64,000 nt of DNA from an uncultured Lachnospiraceae bacterium (GCA_949878435.1 CATLAK010000001.1:124001-188000); one strand, 5' to 3'; positions 43,061 through 53,066 are shown, counted from the stretch's first letter. Numbers and translations are program-made. Notes: a model not told the origin generated them from the sequence alone.

Positions 43061-45028
43061 TCAAGCCTCTCCGAACTGTTCTAAAAACGCATCCTCTGTA
43101 ATGACCGGAATCCCCAGTTCTCTTGCTTTCCGATTCTTGGAGGAAGAGGACTGTGCGTCATTGTTCACCAGATAATCAGTCTTGGATGTGACGCTTCCCG
43201 TCACTTTTCCTCCCGCGCTTTCCACATAAGCTTTAAATGCATCTCTATTTTTATAATGATGCACTTCTCCTGTGATTACAAAAGTCAGCCCCGCGCACTT
43301 CCCTGCTGGGTCTGAGGGCAGAGCCGCTTTTTCTATTGTAACCTCTTTCAGCAATGCTTTCAAGGAGGATTGGTTTTGATCGTTTTCATACCATTCCATG
43401 GCGGAACCCGATTTTTCGGGTCCGATGCCGTCAATATCCTCAAATCCTTTTCTTTGTTCCAACCGTTCAAGGAAACCATCGAAGCCGTCTTTGGCAATGA
43501 TCTTTTTGCCTGCATCGATTCCGATCATGGGAATACACAGGGCATAGATAAAGTTGACCGGCTTTACCTTGCGGCTTTTTTCGATTGCACGCATCATATT
43601 GGCACAGGATTTTTCCCCAAATCCTTCCATCTGCATAATCACCTCGGCATGTTCCGAAAGGTGATAGATATCTGCAAATTCTTTCAGAAACCCTTCGTTC
43701 ATGAATTTCAGCATTGTCTGTATGGACAGCCCATCAATGTCCATCCCCGATTTACTGACAAAGCGTGTAAATTTTTTGACATGTTTCGCCGTACAGTCGG
43801 GATTGGTACAGTGCAGAGTCTTGGTGTTGCTTTTGGGGCTTATGTGAATCTGCGTCTGGGCACCGCAGACGGGACAGTTTTCCGGAACCTGAAAGGTCCC
43901 TTCCGCATTTTTTACGGAAATGCACTTGGGGATTATTTTATTTGCCTTGATCACTTCCAGCGTACACTTTTCCCCGATCCCAAGCCTTTCCATCTCGCTG
44001 ATATTACACAATGAAGCCCGTGAGACCGTAGTTCCTTCCAGGGAAACCGGTCTAAACACCGCCACCGGGGAGATGGTGGATGCCGCACAGGACCATTCCA
44101 CATACAAAAGCTCTGACTCGGCAGACACATCCTGCCATTTAAAAGCATAGCCAGCCTTGGTCGCATGATGTCCGGTGACACTGCCGGAAGCGGCATATTC
44201 TGTATCGTCGAAGCAGATCACCAGCCCATCTACGGGAATGTCCATCTCCCCATTTTCTACCTTCCTGGTCCATCTATCGATTCCCTCCGGCAGGGATTGT
44301 GCGTCAAGCACTTCCCTGTCTATCACCGTAAATCCTTCCTTTTCAAGAAAATCCATCCGATCTCCCCATGATTTTATTTCTTCCTCAAGGTAGACTAAAG
44401 TAAATGCATGGAAATGGACCCGCCTTTCCTTCACCTTTTCCGGATCATCCAGGCTAAGGGTTCCGGAGGCTAAGTTCCTTGGATTGGCATATTTTTCATC
44501 ATCATCTTCAATGGTATCGTTGATCAGTTCAAAATCCGTATAGGAGATAGTCGCCTCTCCCCTGACCACCATATGCCCCTTATAGGAAATTTTAAGTGGA
44601 AATCCTTTGATGGAGTTTTTTAAATAAGTAATGTTGGTGCCTGTTGTCCCGTTTCCACGGGTAAGAATCTTGGTCAGCTTCCCTCCGTCATAGGTAAGCA
44701 CCAGTGTCAGTCCGTCCAGCTTCCAGGAAAGCCAGACTTTTTTGTCCTCCGCCCACTTCTGCAGTTCCGATATCTGCTTGGTTTTTGCCAATGACAATGC
44801 AGGAAACTCATGTGCTTCTCTTTCTCCGCTGTTTTCTTCTATTCCCGTATTTTGGGTAGGACTGTCCGGCAGAATATAACCTGTCTCATTCTCTAAAGAA
44901 ACAAGTTCATCAAACATGGCATCCCACTCATAGTTGGACATAATCTCTTCTTTTCCATTATAATATGCCTCTGACGCCTCATTTAACTGCCTCACCAGCT
45001 CTTCGCACCTTTTTTTATGATTTTCCAT
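43061..45028 (-). CDS. ligA: NAD-dependent DNA ligase, LigA type
   Basis: The 655-residue protein has the nucleotidyl-transfer motif KLDG, the OB fold, a four-Cys zinc finger (CPVCG and CTNPDC), helix-hairpin-helix repeats (MEGFGEKSC, IDGIGPEK) and a C-terminal BRCT domain (GLTFVITGEVHHY). It seals nicks using NAD. The sequence is more divergent than standard LigA, so a second LigA paralogue is possible. The ATG at 45028 has GGAGG; its promoter lies inside the longer frame, supporting this start. Confidence 0.9.
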   Translation of the reverse strand: MENHKKRCEELVRQLNEASEAYYNGKEEIMSNYEWDAMFDELVSLENETGYILPDSPTQNTGIEENSGEREAHEFPALSLAKTKQISELQKWAEDKKVWLSWKLDGLTLVLTYDGGKLTKILTRGNGTTGTNITYLKNSIKGFPLKISYKGHMVVRGEATISYTDFELINDTIEDDDEKYANPRNLASGTLSLDDPEKVKERRVHFHAFTLVYLEEEIKSWGDRMDFLEKEGFTVIDREVLDAQSLPEGIDRWTRKVENGEMDIPVDGLVICFDDTEYAASGSVTGHHATKAGYAFKWQDVSAESELLYVEWSCAASTISPVAVFRPVSLEGTTVSRASLCNISEMERLGIGEKCTLEVIKANKIIPKCISVKNAEGTFQVPENCPVCGAQTQIHISPKSNTKTLHCTNPDCTAKHVKKFTRFVSKSGMDIDGLSIQTMLKFMNEGFLKEFADIYHLSEHAEVIMQMEGFGEKSCANMMRAIEKSRKVKPVNFIYALCIPMIGIDAGKKIIAKDGFDGFLERLEQRKGFEDIDGIGPEKSGSAMEWYENDQNQSSLKALLKEVTIEKAALPSDPAGKCAGLTFVITGEVHHYKNRDAFKAYVESAGGKVTGSVTSKTDYLVNNDAQSSSSKNRKARELGIPVITEDAFLEQFGEA

Positions 45029-45062
45029 CGATTTCAGCCTCCAATTCTGCAAGTTTTCCTTC

Positions 45063-45091
45063 AATATATGCATTTTCCCCTTCAACTACAA
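45063..45091 (-). promoter_or_regulatory. Promoter of ligA
   Basis: On the minus strand TTGTAG (45086-45091), 17 bp and TATATT (45063-45068). The predicted start near 45056 leaves a leader of about 28 nt before the ATG at 45028. The 191-bp gap to the RluF-type gene holds no other gene. Confidence 0.55.
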
Positions 45092-45219
45092 TTTCAATAA
45101 AACCTGTTTCCTATAAAAAATACCTGTTTTTACAAACATTCCTGGTCGATTAGAGGTAATTATCTGTATTTTTCTACGAATCTCTACAAAGTAAGATAAA
45201 AAATCTTTTTCTACAATAT

Positions 45220-45972
45220 CTATTTTCCTCTTGCACCATATTTTGTGTTTTTTTCGTTTTTATCTCCAAAGCAGGAATTATATAACGTCTGTAATTCTGC
45301 TCCTGAAAGCTGCCGGTACTGCCCTGGCATAAGACCTGAAAGGGTGACATTCATCACTCTGATCCTTTTGATTGCAACTACATGGTACCCCATTTCCCTC
45401 GTCATACGCTTAATTTGTCTGTTGACTCCTTGAGTCAGAATAATTTTGAACGTAAACTTGCCTATTTTCTCTATTTTACAGGGTTTTGTCTTGACAGCAA
45501 GCTCTGTAAGGTAGACCCCCGCTTCCATCTTTTGGACAAATTCCTCCGTGATTTCTTTGTTCACTTTGACCACATACTCTTTCTCATGACCTGCGCTTCC
45601 CCGCATCATGGCATCGATCAGCGCTCCGTCATTGGAAAGAAGCAAAAGCCCTTCCGAGTCCTTATCCAGCCTGCCTGCATAGGTCACTCTGACTGGAAAT
45701 TTTACGACATCGGTAATCTTTTTGTCTGCAAACCGATCCTTTTCCGTACAGACGACGCCTACCGGCTTATAATACGCCAGCACTACCTTTTTATTCTTTC
45801 CCTGTATCTCTTTGCCATTCACAAAAATTTGATCCTCATCACAGACCTGCATGCCGGTCACTGCCCTTTCCCCATTGACCGTTACCCTGCCCTCTTCCAC
45901 CAGGCGGTCCGCCTCCCTTCGGGAACAGACGCCGCAGGATGCTAAATACTTATTTAATCTTTCTTTCTCCAT
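45220..45972 (-). CDS. 23S rRNA pseudouridine synthase, RluB/RluF family
   Basis: The 250-residue protein has an N-terminal S4 domain (RLNKYLASCGVCSRREADRL) and the pseudouridine synthase core with the catalytic Asp in AGRLDKDSEGLLLL. The motif GVNRQIKRM, rather than GRNRQIRRM, points to RluF (isomerises U2604) more than RluB. The start follows AAAGG at 14 bp. Assignment to RluF is likely, not certain. Confidence 0.87.
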   Translation of the reverse strand: MEKERLNKYLASCGVCSRREADRLVEEGRVTVNGERAVTGMQVCDEDQIFVNGKEIQGKNKKVVLAYYKPVGVVCTEKDRFADKKITDVVKFPVRVTYAGRLDKDSEGLLLLSNDGALIDAMMRGSAGHEKEYVVKVNKEITEEFVQKMEAGVYLTELAVKTKPCKIEKIGKFTFKIILTQGVNRQIKRMTREMGYHVVAIKRIRVMNVTLSGLMPGQYRQLSGAELQTLYNSCFGDKNEKNTKYGARGK

Positions 45973-46028
45973 AACTGTACTATTACCTTTCTGCTTATCT
46001 TATGTCATAAGTCTTATCTTTATAAGAA

Positions 46029-47333
46029 CTACTCAATAAGATATATCTTATATTTGTCCTTATCTGCCATATGGCACCTTGTAATGATCCGTATGCCCTT
46101 TTCTTCATATTCCTGACGAACCATGTGGGAATGTTCCATAAAATAGGAAGCAATCTGCCCCTTTTCATAAGGAATCAGAAATTCCGCCAAGATATATTCT
46201 GCATAGATTTTATCCAATACCATCTTTGTCAGGCGCGCAAGCGAATCAGGTTCCCTTGCCGATAAATAAACCTTATCTTCTCCCACCATCTTGGGATAAA
46301 CGATTGGCTCTTCCAGCCGGTCTGCCTTATTGAATACGGTAATCATCGGTATGCTTCCGGCGCCCAGTTCCTTAAGCGTCTGCCATGTGGTATCCATCTG
46401 TTCCCTATACCGAGGATCTGAATAATCCACCACCTGAAGAAGTAAATCTGCATTTAACACCTCTTCCAATGTGGAATGAAACGCCTTAATCAGGCTGTGG
46501 GGCAGTCTGTGAAGAAAGCCTACCGTATCTGAAAGCAGGAAGTCTTTGTTGTTTCCTGTCCTTATGTGTCTCACCGTCGTGTCAAGTGTGGCAAACAGCA
46601 TATCCTTTTCCAAAACTTTCTTTTCCTGATCCATCCCGTAAAGGTCGATCATTCCATTCATAATGGTAGATTTTCCTGCATTTGTATATCCCACCAAAGC
46701 AACAAGAGGTTCCCTCGCTTCCAGCCGCTTCTTGCGCTGCACCTGTCTTTCCTTGACCACCTCTTCCAGTTCGCGGGAAAGTTCCGATATGCGGTGTTCA
46801 ATCCTGCGCCTGTCAAGCTCTAACTTCTTCTCTCCGGCGCCGCGGCTGCTCATGCTGCCGCTGGTACCGCCCTGCCTGGTCAGCGCCTTGTGCATTCCCA
46901 CCAGCCTCGGAAGCAGATACTTAAGCTTTGCAGATTCCACCTGCAATTTTGCCTCCCGTGTTCTCGCCCTGGTCTCAAAGATATCCAGAATCAGTGAAGT
47001 TCTGTCTAAAATCGGCACATTCAATTCCTCTTGCAGATTACGGAGCTGAGAAGGCGTGAGGGTATCGTCAAATATCACTAAAACTGCTTCAAGGAGGCTT
47101 ACCGCCTCCTTTACCTCTTTCACCTTTCCGGTTCCAATATATAGTCCTTTGTTGATAGCTTCCATCTTCTGGGTAACGACTCCCACTGGCTCCATATAGC
47201 ACGCTTTGGCTAGACTTTTTAGTTCTTCTATGGATGAGTCGAAGTCTTCTTTTCTCGTACCATCATCAACGCATACCAAAAGCACCCGCTCCCAAGCTTC
47301 GTCCACGTTCCTGTTCTTCTTTTTATTCTCCAT
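46029..47333 (-). CDS. hflX: GTPase HflX
   Basis: The 434-residue protein has an N-terminal HflX domain, the GQ-rich helical linker (RGAGEKKLELDRRRI) and a G domain with GYTNAGKSTI, DTVGFLHRLPH and NKAD. HflX splits stalled ribosomes in heat stress. A single C-terminal domain ends the protein. The start has a GAGG site. Confidence 0.95.
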   Translation of the reverse strand: MENKKKNRNVDEAWERVLLVCVDDGTRKEDFDSSIEELKSLAKACYMEPVGVVTQKMEAINKGLYIGTGKVKEVKEAVSLLEAVLVIFDDTLTPSQLRNLQEELNVPILDRTSLILDIFETRARTREAKLQVESAKLKYLLPRLVGMHKALTRQGGTSGSMSSRGAGEKKLELDRRRIEHRISELSRELEEVVKERQVQRKKRLEAREPLVALVGYTNAGKSTIMNGMIDLYGMDQEKKVLEKDMLFATLDTTVRHIRTGNNKDFLLSDTVGFLHRLPHSLIKAFHSTLEEVLNADLLLQVVDYSDPRYREQMDTTWQTLKELGAGSIPMITVFNKADRLEEPIVYPKMVGEDKVYLSAREPDSLARLTKMVLDKIYAEYILAEFLIPYEKGQIASYFMEHSHMVRQEYEEKGIRIITRCHMADKDKYKIYLIE

Positions 47334-47355
47334 TTTTCTTTATCCTCAAAAAAGA

Positions 47356-48639
47356 TTAATACAGCTCTTCAATCAGATCAAAATAGTTTTCAAAGGTCTT
47401 TTTGCAACAGCCCGGATTTTTGATTGTAATCTTTCCCGTCTTCAATCCAATCAAGGTAAACGCCATCGCCATTCTGTGGTCGTCATAAGTCTCAACTTCA
47501 CATTCCTGTACCTGACCGGGGTAGATTCTGATTCCATCACATTCCGGCGCCTCTTCGCACTGGATTCCCATACGCTGCAATTCCGTCAGGACTGCATGGA
47601 TCCGGTCCGTCTCCTGATACCGGATGTGACCGATATTGCGAATCAGGCAGGCGCTTTCGGCAAAGGGCGCCAAAGCCGCCATCGTCATTGTCTGATCCGA
47701 AAAATCCTTCATGGAAAGATCAATTCCCAGATACTTTTCAAGATGGCTCCCATCCACTAATATTCCTTCCGCGCCGTCCTCCAAATGGCATCCCATTTCC
47801 TGCAGGACCTCCAGAAACTTAATGTCCCCCTGCGAAGAATTTCTATGTACATTTTTTACAATAACACTCGTTTTTAGCAGTGGAGCCATTGCATAGAAAT
47901 AACATGCCCCGGATACATCCGGTTCAATCTGATATTCCTCAAGTCCAAAGGACTCCATAGGAGGAACCTGATAGCAATTCCCTTTTCGCCTGACCGGAAT
48001 GCCAAACTGTTCCATCATCGCAAGAGTCATTTTCACATATGCCCCCTGCGCCCTGTCTCCTGATAAATTGAGTTTTAACCCATTCTCAAGCAGCACCCCT
48101 GACATTAAAAGAGCGCTGGCAAACTGGCTGCTTACTCCTGTATCAATGGAAATCTCATCAAGAGAAATACCGCTCGCTTCCATGGTAAAAGGAAAATGAT
48201 CTTCCTCGCCTTTAAAAGTAAATTTAACTCCTGCATTCTTCAATAAATCCAAAAGAGGCTGCATGGGACGGCGGCACATCTGGGGTGACGCCAAAAGTTC
48301 ATATTCTCCCCCTGAAAGCGCCAGCATAACCGTCAGGAATCTTGCCGCTGTTCCTGCACTGCGCACGTCGATGGATGCACGTGTGCGTGGAATGCTCCCA
48401 CCCGTTCCCTGAATGACTACTTTTTTTGATTCTTCGTCCGTCTCCACTTCAAAGCCCAGCCTTTCAAGACTGTAAAGGAACGCCCTGGAATCATCGCTGA
48501 ATAGAACGCCGCGGAGCGTACATCTGCACTTTGACAATGCAGCCAGCAAAAGTGCCCGGTTGGTCATACTCTTTGAACCCGGCACCTGCACTTTGATTTC
48601 CCTTGCATGTTCAATTTTTTTAACTTTATAAAAATCCAT
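47356..48639 (-). CDS. aroA: 3-phosphoshikimate 1-carboxyvinyltransferase (EPSP synthase)
   Basis: The 427-residue two-domain enzyme has the N-terminal PGSKSMTNRALLLAA and SAGTAARFLTVMLAL, and the substrate loop RYQETDRIHAV near the C-terminal end. It joins shikimate-3-phosphate and PEP in aromatic amino acid synthesis. A GGAG site precedes the ATG. Class I or class II (glyphosate) type was not determined. The gene ends 22 bp before hflX. Confidence 0.95.
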   Translation of the reverse strand: MDFYKVKKIEHAREIKVQVPGSKSMTNRALLLAALSKCRCTLRGVLFSDDSRAFLYSLERLGFEVETDEESKKVVIQGTGGSIPRTRASIDVRSAGTAARFLTVMLALSGGEYELLASPQMCRRPMQPLLDLLKNAGVKFTFKGEEDHFPFTMEASGISLDEISIDTGVSSQFASALLMSGVLLENGLKLNLSGDRAQGAYVKMTLAMMEQFGIPVRRKGNCYQVPPMESFGLEEYQIEPDVSGACYFYAMAPLLKTSVIVKNVHRNSSQGDIKFLEVLQEMGCHLEDGAEGILVDGSHLEKYLGIDLSMKDFSDQTMTMAALAPFAESACLIRNIGHIRYQETDRIHAVLTELQRMGIQCEEAPECDGIRIYPGQVQECEVETYDDHRMAMAFTLIGLKTGKITIKNPGCCKKTFENYFDLIEELY

Positions 48640-48761
48640 TTATTAAATCTCCATTTAATATTTATTCAATTATATCCGAATCAGGCATTTTACAGTAACC
48701 ATATTGTTGCAGCCCTTCTATAACTATAACAACTTTTTCCCTTTCTGCCAAGAAAAACCTT

Positions 48762-49403
48762 TCACCATTCTTTTCTGCCGGCAACCTTTACAGAGACGAA
48801 ATAGGAAATCAGCATTGAAACTACTGCAATTACAATGAAAATGATACTGATGGACACCTCTGACAGCATTTCCTCCAGCTGCATGGAAATTCCCATTTTT
48901 TCAATAAGGTATGCAATTCCTGCCACGCCCCCTCCTACAAGAAACATGCACAAAATATAAACATACCTCGCCTTTTCTACTCCACCCTTAAACATAACGG
49001 GCAGCGAAATCGCATTAGTCACCATAAACACTGCCACAGCAGCTGCAATTCCACTCCACTCAAAAGCCCCTCCATCCGCACTCCAAAAAAATGGAAGAGA
49101 GAAGTTGAGAAGCGCGCCAATTCCTGATACAGCAAGAAGAATCAGCAGAATCAGAACATACTTTGCCCTTACCAGCATTTTGATATTAACCGGCATGGTA
49201 AGCGCAAACCGGTTGAAGGAAACCGATTCATCATAGCTCATAGTGCTCATTACAATTGATCCGCACATGATGACGCAATAAAGAATCATAAAGCTGAATG
49301 ATTTCATCATAATTGACCATAAAAACAGGAAGCCAAATACCAGCCCAAATTGTTTTCCCAAACCTTTTAGTAAATATAAATCTTTTAATATAAGTCCCTT
49401 CAT
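48762..49403 (-). CDS. ABC-2 type transporter permease
   Basis: The 213-residue protein has six hydrophobic helices and begins MKGLILKDLYLLKG, the usual opening of ABC-2 permeases paired with YtrB-like ATPases. The ATG at 49403 sits 5 bp after GGAGG. With the upstream ATPase and GntR regulator it forms a three-gene export unit of the YtrA operon kind. The substrate is unknown; related systems answer cell-wall antibiotics. Confidence 0.85.
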   Translation of the reverse strand: MKGLILKDLYLLKGLGKQFGLVFGFLFLWSIMMKSFSFMILYCVIMCGSIVMSTMSYDESVSFNRFALTMPVNIKMLVRAKYVLILLILLAVSGIGALLNFSLPFFWSADGGAFEWSGIAAAVAVFMVTNAISLPVMFKGGVEKARYVYILCMFLVGGGVAGIAYLIEKMGISMQLEEMLSEVSISIIFIVIAVVSMLISYFVSVKVAGRKEW

Positions 49404-49416
49404 CATTGCCTCCATT

Positions 49417-50331
49417 CTAGATATTCATACTCTTTTCCTCTGATTTAACAACATAAAGCAAGATATCCTCTATATTTGCACGATCCAGTACATAACTGTT
49501 TTTGTTTCCTTGCTCCGCTTCTTTAAAGGCAGCGTTTTCCCTTACTTTCCCGATATCTTTCACCAGCACGCTTGTCTCAAATGCATTCTCCTCTTTTCCT
49601 ATTATAAGTTCCTTGGGGATCAGCGCCGCCTGCTCTTTGCTGCATCTGACTATACCATAGTTGTATAAGAGTTCATCTTTATTTTCTGTAAATAGGATTT
49701 TTCCTTTGTGAATCAACATGACATAATCCGCAATCTTTTCAATATCAGATGTTATATGGGAAGAAAGGAAAACCGTGTGCTGCTCATCCTCAATAAACTC
49801 CCTGAAAATATCTAAGATTTCCCTTCTGACAACAGGATCAAGACCGCTGGTGGCTTCATCTAAAATGAGCAGCCTGCTGTCATGGGACAAAGCAATCGCA
49901 ATGGACAGCTTCATTTTCATTCCCTTGGACAAATCCTTGATTTTCTTATTAAGAGGCACATCAAACCGTGCCAGATAATCTGTAAACTTTTCATCCCTCC
50001 AAGTCTTAAAGATGTTCCTCATAATGCGGCAGACATCCCTGACCTTTAACACCGCCGGCAGATTGCATTCATCGAACACCACGCCAATCTGTTCTCTCCA
50101 TGCGGCGTTCTGCTCATTGTTCTCAATCTTATGTCCTAAAATTTCTATTTCCCCCTGCTGTATCGGAATGAGTCCTAAGACAGACCGGATTGTCGTGCTT
50201 TTACCTGCTCCGTTCTCTCCCACAAATCCCACTATCGTTCCCATAGGCACTTGAAAACTAATGTTATCTAATTTAAAATCTCCATATTCTTTAATCAGAT
50301 GCTTGACCGAAATCGCATTTTCCATACTCAT
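49417..50331 (-). CDS. ABC transporter ATP-binding protein (YtrB-like)
   Basis: The 304-residue protein has Walker A GENGAGKST, the signature DLSKGMKMKLSIAIA (LSxGQ variant LSKGM), Walker B LLILDEATSGLDP and the H-loop SSHIT. The C-terminal 80 residues are an accessory domain. It powers the permease that follows 13 bp later. It follows the GntR gene. An ATG two codons downstream is an equal start. Confidence 0.92.
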   Translation of the reverse strand: MSMENAISVKHLIKEYGDFKLDNISFQVPMGTIVGFVGENGAGKSTTIRSVLGLIPIQQGEIEILGHKIENNEQNAAWREQIGVVFDECNLPAVLKVRDVCRIMRNIFKTWRDEKFTDYLARFDVPLNKKIKDLSKGMKMKLSIAIALSHDSRLLILDEATSGLDPVVRREILDIFREFIEDEQHTVFLSSHITSDIEKIADYVMLIHKGKILFTENKDELLYNYGIVRCSKEQAALIPKELIIGKEENAFETSVLVKDIGKVRENAAFKEAEQGNKNSYVLDRANIEDILLYVVKSEEKSMNI

Positions 50332-50381
50332 ATGTCATATTCCTCCTTCTTCTGCCTTAACGTAAAATTCCTCATTCAAAT

Positions 50382-50759
50382 TCAAACCTCTCCTTCATAG
50401 ATCATAGAAATAATTTCTTCCAGCTCCTCTCTCTCTATGCCGCTTTGCTGCGCTGTGGAAACAGCGCTTTTTAAAAGTTCCTCGATCTGTTTTAGTTTTT
50501 CTTCCCTTACCAGCCTTGTGTCTGCCTTCTTTACAAAGCTTCCTTTCCCTACTATGGTTGCAATGAATCCATCCTTTTCCAGGTCTTCGTAGGCACGTTT
50601 GGTCGTGATGACGCTGATGCGGAGTTCCTTTGCCAAGGTGCGCATAGACGGAAGGGGATCTCCTTCTTTCAGCTGACCGCCCATAATCATAGTCTTAATT
50701 TGAACGGTGATCTGTTCATAAATGGGTTTGTCGGATGAATTACTTATTATAATATTCAT
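50382..50759 (-). CDS. GntR family regulator, YtrA subfamily
   Basis: The 125-residue protein is a GntR winged helix (QLKEGDPLPSMRTLAKELRISVITTKRAYEDLEKDGF) with only a short C-terminal dimerisation tail, the mark of YtrA regulators. In the group it represses its own ABC operon and is released by cell-wall-active compounds. The ATG at 50759 has GGGAG at 6 bp; one at 50765 abuts the site. Confidence 0.92.
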   Translation of the reverse strand: MNIIISNSSDKPIYEQITVQIKTMIMGGQLKEGDPLPSMRTLAKELRISVITTKRAYEDLEKDGFIATIVGKGSFVKKADTRLVREEKLKQIEELLKSAVSTAQQSGIEREELEEIISMIYEGEV

Positions 50760-50806
50760 TTTCATCTCCCTTCCTCATCAATTGATGTCCTAAGTTTTTT
50801 AATTGG

Positions 50807-50845
50807 ATATACATTGTATATATCACTTATATACATTAATGTCAA
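50807..50845 (-). promoter_or_regulatory. Promoter and operator of the YtrA-type operon
   Basis: On the minus strand TTGACA (50840-50845), 17 bp and TATATA (50817-50822). The palindrome ATATACA-T-TGTATAT (50807-50821) overlaps the -10, and a second inverted repeat ATACAT/ATGTAT (50831-50852) spans the -35. These are the likely sites of the GntR repressor. Confidence 0.65.
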
Positions 50846-50984
50846 TATGTATTTTATAAATAATATATTAAGATAATTGGATATATAAAATCAGCTCAAT
50901 TATCTTCCTGACGGTTATAAAAAATACGGGAAGACAGGCAAGCTGATCTCAGTAATTGTATATAATTAAATTACGATTTAATTA

Positions 50985-51650
50985 TCAAATTGTTTCATAT
51001 AGTAATGGAATAATATCTTCTGGTCGGTCCACGAATATGGCTGCCCCGGCGGATTCCTGCTCCTGCCGGGTACGGAAGCCCCATGTTACGGTGATGCAAT
51101 CCATTTGTGCATTTCGGGCAGTTGCAATATCCACTTCTGAATCACCTATATAGACGGCATTTTCCTTAGAGATATGCAAAACTTTCAGCGCCTCCATAAC
51201 GGAATCAGGAGCCGGCTTTTTTTGAATGCCGTCTCTTGCACCGATGGCGGTTTGCAAGTATTCCTTGAAGTATTGATTGTATAAAGCGTCCACCCCTTCC
51301 TGTAGTTTATTGGATACGATTGCCATTGCAAATCCCTGTTTTTTCAGTCCTGTCAAAAGGTCAGGGATTCCGGGGTAGAGGTCTGTCTTATCATTGCAAT
51401 GCTCTCTGTAATGCTCCTTGAAGGCTTCAAATACCCTTTCCTGCATGTCCGCATCGGTTCCAATTGGTACGGCGCACGCTATCAGTCTTTGCACTCCGTT
51501 TCCTACAAACTTTCTGATCTCCTCAAGCGTTCTTATGGGCATGTGATATTTTTTTAGTCCGAAGTTTACACTGTCCATCAAATCTTCTAAAGTGTTTAGC
51601 AAGGTTCCGTCTAAATCAAATATGACTGCCTCATATTTTTTCTTATTCAT
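50985..51650 (-). CDS. HAD-superfamily hydrolase, phosphoglycolate phosphatase-like
   Basis: The 221-residue protein has the HAD motifs in order: FDLDGTLLNT, VSNKL, K in QKKPAPDSV and GDSEVDI. A four-helix cap follows the first motif, as in Gph and PpaX. Substrate could be phosphoglycolate, pyrophosphate or another small phosphate. It starts 3 bp after the MATE gene, so they are co-transcribed. Confidence 0.88.
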   Translation of the reverse strand: MNKKKYEAVIFDLDGTLLNTLEDLMDSVNFGLKKYHMPIRTLEEIRKFVGNGVQRLIACAVPIGTDADMQERVFEAFKEHYREHCNDKTDLYPGIPDLLTGLKKQGFAMAIVSNKLQEGVDALYNQYFKEYLQTAIGARDGIQKKPAPDSVMEALKVLHISKENAVYIGDSEVDIATARNAQMDCITVTWGFRTRQEQESAGAAIFVDRPEDIIPLLYETI

Positions 51651-51653
51651 GTA

Positions 51654-53015
51654 TTATTCCTTCTTTTCTTTTAGTTTGCTGCGCACAACAATAAAGCAGA
51701 TCAGGTGGGCAAGGGCTGTAAGCGTCCATGAAACCGGATAAGAAATGTACAGTGTGCGCAGGGTCCTATCCCACTGAAAGACGGTGTAGAGCCATACCAC
51801 TCTGAACACACAGGCACCTAGCAAAGATACAATCATCGGCATCACTGCGTATCCGAGTCCTCTGATGCATCCTACCAGTACATCCATGATGCCGCAGAGA
51901 CAATAAAAGACACATATGATCTGCATTCTCTGCATGCCATAGGAAATCACTTGTGGATCTGGAGAATAAAAACCAAGAATCTGCCGTCCGAGAAGCACTA
52001 CGCCGTTCCCCATCAAAAGACCAATTGCAGTCACAAATAGCAGGCATTCTATCAGTATCTTATTGATTCTGTCATAACGCCTTCCCCCCAGATTTTGTCC
52101 TGTGAAACTGACTGCCGTCTGATGCACCGAGTTCATCGCCGTGTAGACAAATCCTTCTATATTACTCCCTGCTGTATTCCCTGCCATGGCAATGGAGCCA
52201 AAGGAATTGACGGAAGACTGTATCAAAACATTAGAAATAGAAAACAGCGAGCCCTGTATCCCCGCCGGCAGACCTATTGCAGCAATCTTTCCGAACTTCT
52301 CCCAATTCATGCACAATTTATCAAAGCAGACTTTGAAACTGCTTTCGCTCTGCATCAGGCATCTAATGATCAGTGCAGTGGACACGCATTGTGCCATCAC
52401 CGTGGCAAGCGCCACTCCTGCAACTCCCATATGGAATAGAATGACGAAACAAAGATTCAGCACAACATTTATAACACCTGCTATTATTAAATAGACTAAA
52501 GGGCGCCTTGTATCTCCTACTGCTCTTAAAATTGCGCTTCCAAAGTTAAACAGCAGCATGACAGGCATTCCAAGGAAATAAATGCGCATATACAGCACCG
52601 AGTGCTGGATCACATTTTCCGGCGTATCCATCAAAAGCAGCAACGGCTTCGCCGTCACAATTCCAATGATTGCAAGCACAATCCCCCCTGCGGCACTCAC
52701 TAAAATGGAGGTATGTACCGTCTGGCTCACCTCATCATCCTGCTTTGCCCCATAATACCTTGCTACAAGTACGTTTGCCCCCACCGATAAACCAATAAAA
52801 AGATTTACAAGCAGATTGGTAAGAGAGCCCGTCGATCCAACTGCGGCAAGCGCTTCATTTCCAGCAAACCTTCCCACCACAATGACATCAGCTGCATTAA
52901 ACAAAAGCTGCAGAATACCGGAAAGCATAAGCGGCAACGTGAAAAGCATGATTTTCCCAAGCAGCGGTCCATTACACATATCAATTTCATAAGACTTGTG
53001 CAATTTCTTTTCCAT
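51654..53015 (-). CDS. MATE family efflux transporter
   Basis: The 453-residue protein has 12 predicted transmembrane helices and the MATE repeats (LFNAADVIVVGRFAGNEALAAVG; SVGANVLVARYYGA). It should export drugs or metabolites using Na+ or H+. The start has AGGAAGG. Substrates cannot be told from the sequence. Confidence 0.9.
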   Translation of the reverse strand: MEKKLHKSYEIDMCNGPLLGKIMLFTLPLMLSGILQLLFNAADVIVVGRFAGNEALAAVGSTGSLTNLLVNLFIGLSVGANVLVARYYGAKQDDEVSQTVHTSILVSAAGGIVLAIIGIVTAKPLLLLMDTPENVIQHSVLYMRIYFLGMPVMLLFNFGSAILRAVGDTRRPLVYLIIAGVINVVLNLCFVILFHMGVAGVALATVMAQCVSTALIIRCLMQSESSFKVCFDKLCMNWEKFGKIAAIGLPAGIQGSLFSISNVLIQSSVNSFGSIAMAGNTAGSNIEGFVYTAMNSVHQTAVSFTGQNLGGRRYDRINKILIECLLFVTAIGLLMGNGVVLLGRQILGFYSPDPQVISYGMQRMQIICVFYCLCGIMDVLVGCIRGLGYAVMPMIVSLLGACVFRVVWLYTVFQWDRTLRTLYISYPVSWTLTALAHLICFIVVRSKLKEKKE

Positions 53016-53039
53016 TTTTCCTTCCTTTCATTTGTTGGA

Positions 53040-53066
53040 ACCTGTTTTTCCTTTTTTCATACGATA
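53040..53066 (+). promoter_or_regulatory. Possible SigE/SigK-type promoter of the CwlC-like amidase
   Basis: The sequence CATACGATA (53058-53066) fits the mother-cell -10 pattern CATANNNTA, and an AC dinucleotide (53040-53041) lies 16 bp upstream, as for the short SigK -35. No good sigma-A pair was found in the 81-bp gap. The short motif could occur by chance. Confidence 0.35.

Noticed and set aside
50964-50983. AT-only hairpin after the HAD gene stop
   Set aside because: An AATTAAAT/ATTTAATT stem is weak and lacks a GC base, so it is not called a terminator.
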